DNA from: Clostridiaceae bacterium
GTDB taxonomy: Bacteria > Bacillota > Clostridia > Acetivibrionales > DTU013
Direction of reading: 5' to 3'
Assembly (NCBI GenBank): GCA_012799845.1
Contig: JAAZKL010000288.1
Span: 1-6,010, forward strand
DNA length: 6,010 nt
Below are positions 1-4,055 of the stretch, in pieces (the first letter of the stretch is position 1; every line of letters begins with the position of its first letter). Both the position numbers and the translations under genes were made by a program. The notes below the pieces were generated by a model, which was not told where the DNA came from, searched no databases, and worked only from the letters and a program-made list of their open reading frames with translations.

Positions 1-102
1 ACTTCGGCAAAAGGACTTTTGTATTAAGACTCGAAATTTGATTTTCGGTATAAGGATTTTGGCATAAAGACTCAAGTATAAAGGCTTCGGCATAAAGACT
101 TC
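1..102. repeat. 14-nt degenerate tandem repeat array downstream of fabZ
   Basis: Direct repeats with a 14-nt period and plus-strand consensus GGCATAAAGACTTC. Clear units start at 6, 20 (13 nt), 47, 61, 75 and 89, with a decayed unit at 33. Bases 1-5 (ACTTC) match the end of a further unit, so the array probably continues beyond the left edge. The last two complete units (75 and 89) are closest to consensus. A 14-nt period shifts frame at every unit, so a coding role is unlikely. The final unit also supplies one arm of the hairpin that ends fabZ. Unit boundaries were read by eye. Confidence 0.75.
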
Positions 103-122
103 CCTCGCCGGGAAGTCTTTAT
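92..122. terminator. Stem-loop at the end of fabZ, probable terminator
   Basis: Positions 92-104 and 110-122 form a perfect 13-bp inverted repeat with a 5-nt loop (TCGCC). The fabZ stop codon (119-121) lies within the stem. On the fabZ (minus) strand the hairpin is followed by only short T runs, so it is a weak intrinsic terminator there. On the plus strand it is followed by a T-rich stretch (TTTATTTCTTT, overlapping the arm), so it could also stop transcription arriving from the left. It is probably bidirectional and may also protect the fabZ mRNA 3' end. The left arm is the last unit of the adjacent 14-nt array. Confidence 0.6.
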
Positions 123-571
123 TTCTTTACCGTTGTCATGGCAAAACGGATCTCGCCCTCTGCAGCCGTTTTGTCATCTACTGTTGCCCTGACCTTTGCC
201 TTGATGACGCCCATTTTGGATGAGAGTATTTCTGCTTCGAGACGCAGCGTATCACCGGGCACGACCTGCTTCTTGAACTTCATTCCATCGATGCTGGCGA
301 ACACCCCAAGCTTTGCATCGCCATTTTCTCCGCCAGCCTGTGCAGCTTCAGCATTTGCGGCGATCCCTGCCGTCTGTGCCAGTGCTTCAACTATCAGCAC
401 ACCCGGCATGATAGGATATTCCGGGAAATGCCCCTGGAAAAAAGGTTCGTTGGCTGTGACATTCTTGATCCCGACCGCTCTCTTCCCTGGTTCAAGCTCG
501 ATGATTTTGTCTACCAGCAAAAACGGATACCTGTGCGGTATAATTTTTCTGATTTCAATATTCGTCAGCAT
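119..571 (-). CDS. fabZ: 3-hydroxyacyl-[acyl-carrier-protein] dehydratase FabZ
   Basis: FabZ dehydrates (3R)-3-hydroxyacyl-ACP to trans-2-enoyl-ACP in the elongation cycle of type II fatty acid synthesis, in the cytoplasm. The 150-residue product is a full-length single hotdog-fold domain. The N-terminal IPHRYPFLLVD stretch (residues 11-21) is diagnostic, followed by FFQGHFPEYPIMPGV with the catalytic histidine at residue 48 and VEALAQTAG with the catalytic glutamate at residue 62. The C-terminal half has the usual FKKQVVPGDTL strand. A short Ala/Gly-rich stretch (about 74-86) makes it slightly longer than typical 140-145-residue FabZ. The ATG at 571 is preceded by GAGGTG (577-582) at 5-nt spacing. 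That ribosome site overlaps the stop codon of the upstream nucleotidase gene, so the two are probably co-transcribed and translationally coupled. The stop codon sits inside a hairpin. Confidence 0.97.
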   Translation of the reverse strand: MLTNIEIRKIIPHRYPFLLVDKIIELEPGKRAVGIKNVTANEPFFQGHFPEYPIMPGVLIVEALAQTAGIAANAEAAQAGGENGDAKLGVFASIDGMKFKKQVVPGDTLRLEAEILSSKMGVIKAKVRATVDDKTAAEGEIRFAMTTVKK

Positions 572-576
572 TCGTA

Positions 577-582
577 CACCTC
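577..582 (-). promoter_or_regulatory. fabZ ribosome-binding site overlapping the upstream stop codon
   Basis: GAGGTG on the minus strand lies 5 nt before the fabZ ATG. Two of its bases belong to the TGA stop codon (581-583) of the HD-domain gene. Ribosomes finishing that gene would therefore stop on the fabZ initiation region, which favours coupled translation. Confidence 0.7.
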
Positions 583-1204
583 ATTCATCATTTTTGATTG
601 TATTTGTAAAATCGCTCCGTTCCAGTTCACTGCAGCCTTCTGTCATTCCCGGCAGTATCTCCGAGATGAAATACCGGGCGCTGATAAGGTCTGATTTGGC
701 CAGCTTCTGCACTATTGAATGGAACTTGTCGACAAAGGGATGCAGATTGTTGAGTTTCACTTCATTGATACATTCCACTATTGCATCGATATAGTCAGCA
801 CACTTGAGTATCTCACCTTCGAGTGTGCTGTCCTTCCCGTCAAACAGTATCTCCCTGTAAATGCTCTTGTAAGGCTCTTCCATGCTCGAAAGCAAATTTT
901 CTTCAACGATCTCCCTCTCGAGCATGTTCAGCATGTCCCTGAGCTGCTCGTTCTTGTGCTTGACGGTACTTATGATGTCGCCGGTCATCGCCTCAACGAC
1001 ATCGTGGTTCACCAGTTTCTTGAACAGCCTGCTCCAGTCCACCTTGTTCCCGTTCTCTTCTTCTATCAGCGCGAGCATCTGCCCTATCTGTGATACGAAA
1101 AAAGAATGCTCGCTGACAGTAGCCCGCTGATGCATGAAGTCCGTGGACCAGCGGCCCATATTGTTCAACTTTCGCACGGTCATCAGGTAATTGTGCAGTC
1201 CCAT
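581..1204 (-). CDS. HD-domain 5'-deoxynucleotidase, YfbR-like
   Basis: A 207-residue HD-superfamily phosphohydrolase resembling E. coli YfbR, which dephosphorylates deoxyribonucleoside 5'-monophosphates. The metal ligands are in place: His33 in SEHS, His67-Asp68 in NHDVVEA, and Asp137 in LKCADYID. Glu71 fits the catalytic acid and TGDI (74-77) the conserved turn. Arg18-Trp19 near the N terminus match the YfbR pair that selects deoxynucleotides. Length and residue spacing agree closely with YfbR. The expected role is dNMP salvage or pool balance in the cytoplasm; the exact substrate is inferred. The ATG at 1204 has GGAGG at 1210-1214 with 5-nt spacing. fabZ starts 9 nt after the stop codon. 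A YfbR gene paired with fabZ is not a standard operon that I know of. Confidence 0.88.
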   Translation of the reverse strand: MGLHNYLMTVRKLNNMGRWSTDFMHQRATVSEHSFFVSQIGQMLALIEEENGNKVDWSRLFKKLVNHDVVEAMTGDIISTVKHKNEQLRDMLNMLEREIVEENLLSSMEEPYKSIYREILFDGKDSTLEGEILKCADYIDAIVECINEVKLNNLHPFVDKFHSIVQKLAKSDLISARYFISEILPGMTEGCSELERSDFTNTIKNDE

Positions 1205-1276
1205 GACATCCTCCAGTCCAACAGCCTGGTATTATTCCCCGCGGTTCAGCATTATTTCCACCGATCCAGGTCCCGC

Positions 1277-1298
1277 GGCGATACGGCACCGTATCGCC
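1277..1298. promoter_or_regulatory. Perfect inverted repeat in the leader of the HD-fabZ unit
   Basis: GGCGATACGG (1277-1286) and CCGTATCGCC (1289-1298) are exact reverse complements separated by CA. If the minus-strand promoter candidate at 1363-1371 is real, this lies in the 5' leader of the HD-fabZ transcript, about 75-95 nt before the HD start codon. No T run follows on either strand, so it is not an ordinary terminator. It could be a protein operator or an RNA stem affecting mRNA stability or translation. A strong Shine-Dalgarno-like AAGGAGGA (1311-1318, minus strand) lies just upstream of it. Confidence 0.5.
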
Positions 1299-1362
1299 CC
1301 CGCAGGCAAATCCTCCTTGTAAATAATATTTTTACCCATCCACGTGTATTACTGTATATTTT

Positions 1363-1371
1363 ATTATACCA
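1363..1371 (-). promoter_or_regulatory. Extended -10 promoter candidate for the HD-fabZ unit
   Basis: The minus strand reads TGGTATAAT here, a perfect extended -10 (TGn plus TATAAT). At 17-nt spacing there is only a weak -35 (TGTATT, 1386-1391), which extended -10 promoters tolerate. Transcription would start near 1356 and leave a leader of about 150 nt before the HD-domain gene. The 18-nt repeat tract begins directly upstream and overlaps the -35 region. Confidence 0.5.
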
Positions 1372-1604
1372 GACCAGGAACTGCAAATACAGCCATGTTT
1401 GAAAACGCAGGCATATATGCAGATACAGGCATGTGAATAAATACATGCGTGCACATGCGAAGGTACACAGGCAACTATCGCTGTGTGTTCAAATTGAGGC
1501 GTACACACAAACTCTGATGTGAACTCAAACACTGATGTAAATACTATCACTGATGTAAATTCACATTCAGACGCACATGCTGATATACCCGTATATGTAT
1601 ATGG
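1371..1604. repeat. 18-nt degenerate tandem repeat tract between divergent promoters
   Basis: About 13 consecutive 18-nt units with no visible indel. The clearest on the plus strand are CTGATGT-headed units starting at 1514, 1532 and 1550, and AGGCAT-headed units at 1409 and 1427. The minus-strand frame stays open through the whole tract and reads as loosely repeated hexapeptides such as VFEFTS, IYSHAC and ICIYAC. I could find no start codon with a ribosome site for that frame, and it runs through the HD promoter candidate, so I do not call a gene. The tract fills the space between the two divergent -10 candidates. Confidence 0.6.
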
Positions 1605-1623
1605 GTTTTGAATTCAGCCATTG

Positions 1624-1632
1624 TGGTATAAT
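1624..1632 (+). promoter_or_regulatory. Extended -10 promoter candidate for the ABC exporter operon
   Basis: The plus strand reads TGGTATAAT, identical to the divergent minus-strand element at 1363-1371. No good -35 is present at 16-18 nt; TTGAAT (1608-1613) is only 13 nt away. Transcription would start near 1639 and give a leader of about 180 nt that carries the 29-nt repeats and a hairpin before the first ABC gene. Confidence 0.5.
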
Positions 1633-1647
1633 CAATACTATACGTGC

Positions 1648-1763
1648 GATCATTTGCACGGCGTTACCGTGTATAGGGTCATTTGTACGGCACTGCTGCG
1701 TATACGGTCATTGCATGGCACTGCTTCGTATACGGTCATTTGCACGGCACTGTTATGTATACG
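1648..1763 (+). repeat. Four ~29-nt tandem repeats in the ABC operon leader
   Basis: Units lie at 1648-1677 (30 nt), 1678-1706 (29), 1707-1734 (28) and 1735-1763 (29). They start with GTCATTTG or a variant, contain CACGGCACTG, and end in GTATACG. The last three are nearly identical and the first is more diverged. Unit junctions contain the palindrome CGTATACG (1699-1706 and 1727-1734; TGTATACG at 1756-1763), and another TATACG lies at 1639-1644. The one-base length differences argue against coding. The units are contiguous with no spacers, so this is not CRISPR. Repeated palindromes downstream of a promoter could be operators or RNA elements; this is inferred. Confidence 0.8.
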
Positions 1764-1766
1764 ATT

Positions 1767-1798
1767 ATTCGGGAGGGCATGGCGAACGCTCTCCGAAT
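1767..1798 (+). promoter_or_regulatory. Leader hairpin enclosing an upstream in-frame ATG
   Basis: Positions 1767-1778 can pair with 1788-1798 (six pairs, one bulged G, then five pairs including one G-U), leaving a 9-nt loop that begins with ATG at 1779. The stem contains GGGAGG (1771-1776), a Shine-Dalgarno-like sequence placed only 2 nt from that ATG. That start would be in frame with the ABC gene and add 14 residues. The hairpin ends 9 nt before the AGGAG used for the preferred start. It may mask the upstream start or tune initiation; no T run follows, so it is not a terminator. Confidence 0.35.
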
Positions 1799-1807
1799 CG
1801 GACAGCC

Positions 1808-1812
1808 AGGAG
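1808..1812 (+). promoter_or_regulatory. Ribosome-binding site deciding the first ABC gene start
   Basis: AGGAG with 8-nt spacing to the ATG at 1821. This favours the 1821 start over in-frame upstream starts at 1683 (inside the repeats, no ribosome site) and 1779 (site too close). Confidence 0.7.
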
Positions 1813-1820
1813 CGTGTTGC

Positions 1821-3785
1821 ATGAACAGTTTGAGGTACATAAAGGATCTGCTGCAAAAACACAGTTTCAAATACGTTCTGGGCGTGGTTTTCCTGCTGTG
1901 CGTCGATGCACTGCAGCTTATCATGCCAAAAATACTTGAGGCCGCCACAGATCTGTTGGAAAAGGGAATACTTTCGCGAGACAGCCTGGCGACCTACGCT
2001 GTCTCGCTGGTACTGGTGTCCGTTGGAATAGCGTTGTTCCGGTTCCTTTTCAGATATACGCTTTACGGTGTTTCGAGGTCCATCGAGCTTTCATTCAGGA
2101 ACAGGCTTTATGCCCATCTTCAGAAACTATCGGCCAATTATTTCAACACGCACAAAACCGGGGACATTATGGCACATGTGACGAATGACATGAATAACGT
2201 CACGATGGCCACCGGACAGGGAGTTATATTTGCCGTGGACTGCCTGCTCATGCCGGTGGCTTCTCTTGTGATGATGCTTCAGACAGGCGGGCTCAGGCTG
2301 ACTGCAGCGAGCTTTGCGCCGATCCTTGCCCTGGCAGCCCTGGTGTTCTTCTTTATGAGAATCATGCAAAGCACCGTACAGAGGCAGCAGGAGGCTTTTT
2401 CAAACCTGACGGAGGCTGCCAGGGAAAATTTCTCAGGGATCAGGGTCATTAAATCTTTCGTACAGGAGGACAGGCAGATAAACCGTTTCGAGCATGCAAA
2501 CGAAGCGAACAGGCAGGCCAACCTCAGGTTCATCAGACTGATGAGCATGATGTTCCCCAGCGTGATGCTGATTTCGTCGCTTTCCTTTGTTGTTGCGCTC
2601 TGGTACGGAGGTATGCTGGTCATCGACGGCGTGGTATCTCTTGGAGAATTCGTGGCATTCAACAGCTACCTGGGAATGCTGATCTGGCCGATCACCGCCC
2701 TTGGCTGGGTAGCCAACATATTCAAGCGCGGTTCCGTTTCGCTTGACCGTATAAACACCATGATGGACGAAAAACCAGAAATAGCAGACAAGCCCGGAGC
2801 TGTTCCGCTTAATATACCCAGGGCCGTTGCAGAGACAAACCAAGGAGCCGTTGCAGGGATAAACCCAGGGGCCATTGCGGGTCAAAATCCCGGAACCGTT
2901 GCGGAGACAGACCCAGGGACTGTTGCGGGACTAAATCCCGGGACCGTTGCAGGGATAAACCCCGGAGACGTTCCATTGACAACCCCCGAAACGATCCCGC
3001 TGCACGTCTCTGAAAATGCAGACGGCGGTAATAAAACCAAAGCCATCGAGTTCAGGAACCTGACTTTCAGGTATCCAGGGAGCAAAGAACCTGTGCTCAG
3101 GGATATCAGCCTCTCGGTGGATCACGGCAAAACACTCGCCATAGTCGGCAGGACCGGCAGCGGCAAGTCGACCCTGATAAATCTGGTCCCGAGACTTTTA
3201 TCGGCGCCGGAAGGTACATTGTTCATAAACGGCACAGACATCAACGATATCTCGCTGTCATCACTGAGGAGCAGTATCGGATGTGTTCCGCAGGATACGT
3301 TCCTGTTTTCGGATACGATTAGGAACAATATCGATTTTTACAGGGGTTTCAGCATGGAGGAAATGGAGGCGGCGGCGAAAACCGCACGCCTGTACGACGA
3401 TATCATGGAATTCCCGCAAAAATTCGATACGATCGTTGGAGAAAGGGGCGTCACACTGTCCGGAGGCCAGAAGCAGAGGACGGCCATTGCGCGGGCAATT
3501 GCAGGCGCACCCTCAATACTGATACTGGATGACTGCCTGTCCGCAGTGGATACCAAAACAGAGGAGAGTATCCTCCGGGAACTGAAGACAATAATGGAGC
3601 AGCGGACGTGCATCATCGTATCTCACAGGATATCAGCGATCAGGGATGCGGACGAAATCATCGTGCTCGATGAGGGCAGGATCATCGAAAGGGGCACCCA
3701 TGATTCACTTGTCGGACAGAAAGGTTACTATCATGATCTGTACACGAAGCAACTCCTGGCAGATGAAATAGAAGAGGCAGAATAG
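1821..3785 (+). CDS. ABC exporter half-transporter, degenerate-site subunit (BmrC/YheI/TM287-like)
   Basis: The 654-residue protein fuses a type I exporter membrane domain to an ATPase domain. Six helices are visible at roughly 17-38, 58-80, 136-155, 160-180, 243-266 and 275-298, and the ATPase domain starts near residue 405. It has Walker A GRTGSGKST (443-451), Q-loop Gln491, signature LSGGQ (546-550), Walker B ending Asp570, and switch His602. The residue after Walker B is Asp571 (LILDDCLSAVD) instead of the catalytic glutamate. That marks the degenerate-site partner of heterodimeric multidrug-type exporters. The partner is the next gene, and substrate cannot be predicted. The protein is about 70 residues longer than relatives because of nine octapeptide repeats (326-397) between the two domains. 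The start at 1821 was chosen from AGGAG at 8 nt and from the N terminus resembling the family. The stop codon lies in the first unit of a 25-nt repeat. Confidence 0.93.
   Translation: MNSLRYIKDLLQKHSFKYVLGVVFLLCVDALQLIMPKILEAATDLLEKGILSRDSLATYAVSLVLVSVGIALFRFLFRYTLYGVSRSIELSFRNRLYAHLQKLSANYFNTHKTGDIMAHVTNDMNNVTMATGQGVIFAVDCLLMPVASLVMMLQTGGLRLTAASFAPILALAALVFFFMRIMQSTVQRQQEAFSNLTEAARENFSGIRVIKSFVQEDRQINRFEHANEANRQANLRFIRLMSMMFPSVMLISSLSFVVALWYGGMLVIDGVVSLGEFVAFNSYLGMLIWPITALGWVANIFKRGSVSLDRINTMMDEKPEIADKPGAVPLNIPRAVAETNQGAVAGINPGAIAGQNPGTVAETDPGTVAGLNPGTVAGINPGDVPLTTPETIPLHVSENADGGNKTKAIEFRNLTFRYPGSKEPVLRDISLSVDHGKTLAIVGRTGSGKSTLINLVPRLLSAPEGTLFINGTDINDISLSSLRSSIGCVPQDTFLFSDTIRNNIDFYRGFSMEEMEAAAKTARLYDDIMEFPQKFDTIVGERGVTLSGGQKQRTAIARAIAGAPSILILDDCLSAVDTKTEESILRELKTIMEQRTCIIVSHRISAIRDADEIIVLDEGRIIERGTHDSLVGQKGYYHDLYTKQLLADEIEEAE
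2796..3011 (+). repeat. 24-nt in-frame tandem repeat coding nine octapeptides in the TMD-NBD linker
   Basis: Nine contiguous 24-nt units encode residues 326-397: GAVPLNIP, RAVAETNQ, GAVAGINP, GAIAGQNP, GTVAETDP, GTVAGLNP, GTVAGINP, GDVPLTTP and ETIPLHVS. The consensus is G-[TA]-V-A-x-x-[ND]-P. Central units are most alike and outer ones diverged, as expected for a tract that grows and is homogenised in the middle. It sits after the last membrane helix and elbow and before the first ATPase strand (KAIEFRNLTFRYP), where relatives have a short linker. Pro/Gly-rich content suggests an extended, flexible cytoplasmic spacer. Confidence 0.92.
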
Positions 3786-3844
3786 GCGGGATACGGATGA
3801 GGCAGAATAGGCGGGATACGGATGAGGCAGAATTAGCGGGATAC
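3774..3844 (+). repeat. 25-nt tandem repeat overlapping the end of the first ABC gene
   Basis: Units start at 3774, 3799 and 3824, each opening with GAGGCAGAAT and containing GCGGGATAC. The first two are identical over 25 nt; the third is truncated and diverged. Unit 1 encodes the last residues (…EAE) and the TAG stop codon of the ABC protein, and unit 2 repeats the same GAATAG. The array therefore appears to have arisen by duplicating the gene's 3' end. Confidence 0.88.
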
Positions 3845-4055
3845 AGTGCAGACAGGTGTATGACAAGTGGGAGGCAGATCAGGCAGGCACCAGACAGGCA
3901 AGAGGTATATCACCCAGGAACCAGACAGGCGCGAGGCAGATCAGGCAGGAGACAAACAGGCGGGAGACAGATCAGACAGGGAGCAATATAGACAGGGAAC
4001 AGATCAGGCATGAGGCAATACATGCGAGAGGAAGAACAGACGGGAGGCGGAACAG
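3840..4055 (+). repeat. ~31-nt purine-rich degenerate repeats filling the gap between the ABC genes
   Basis: GAGGCAGATCAGGCAGG occurs exactly at 3871 and 3933. Related units start at 3902, 3964, 3996 and 4028, giving a period of 31-32 nt. A weaker unit at 3840 joins the preceding 25-nt array, and a partial one at 4044 carries the ribosome site of the second ABC gene. The tract is rich in A and G with few T, so it should be weakly structured in mRNA. The period shifts frame and no start codon has good support, so I see no gene in this 270-nt gap. Confidence 0.8.
4043..4047 (+). promoter_or_regulatory. Ribosome-binding site of the second ABC gene, inside a repeat unit
   Basis: GGAGG with 8-nt spacing to the ATG at 4056. 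It falls at the head of a diverged copy of the ~31-nt unit, whose GAGGC start resembles a Shine-Dalgarno sequence in every copy. Confidence 0.75.

Noticed and set aside
993..1289. 98-codon minus-strand GTG frame overlapping the start of the HD-domain gene.
   Set aside because: It has no ribosome site at a useful distance and overlaps a well-supported gene in another frame.
1648..1763. Possible CRISPR array.
   Set aside because: The units are contiguous with no unique spacers, and no cas genes are nearby.
1683..1820. 46-residue N-terminal extension of the first ABC protein.
   Set aside because: It would be coded by the leader repeats and a hairpin, lacks a ribosome site at 1683, and has no counterpart in the family. 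The ATG at 1821 with AGGAG fits better.
1621..1824. 67-codon TTG-start frame whose stop overlaps the ABC start codon (ATGA).
   Set aside because: The TTG precedes the likely transcription start, has no ribosome site, and the frame crosses 28-30-nt repeats that change phase. The ATGA overlap is most likely chance.
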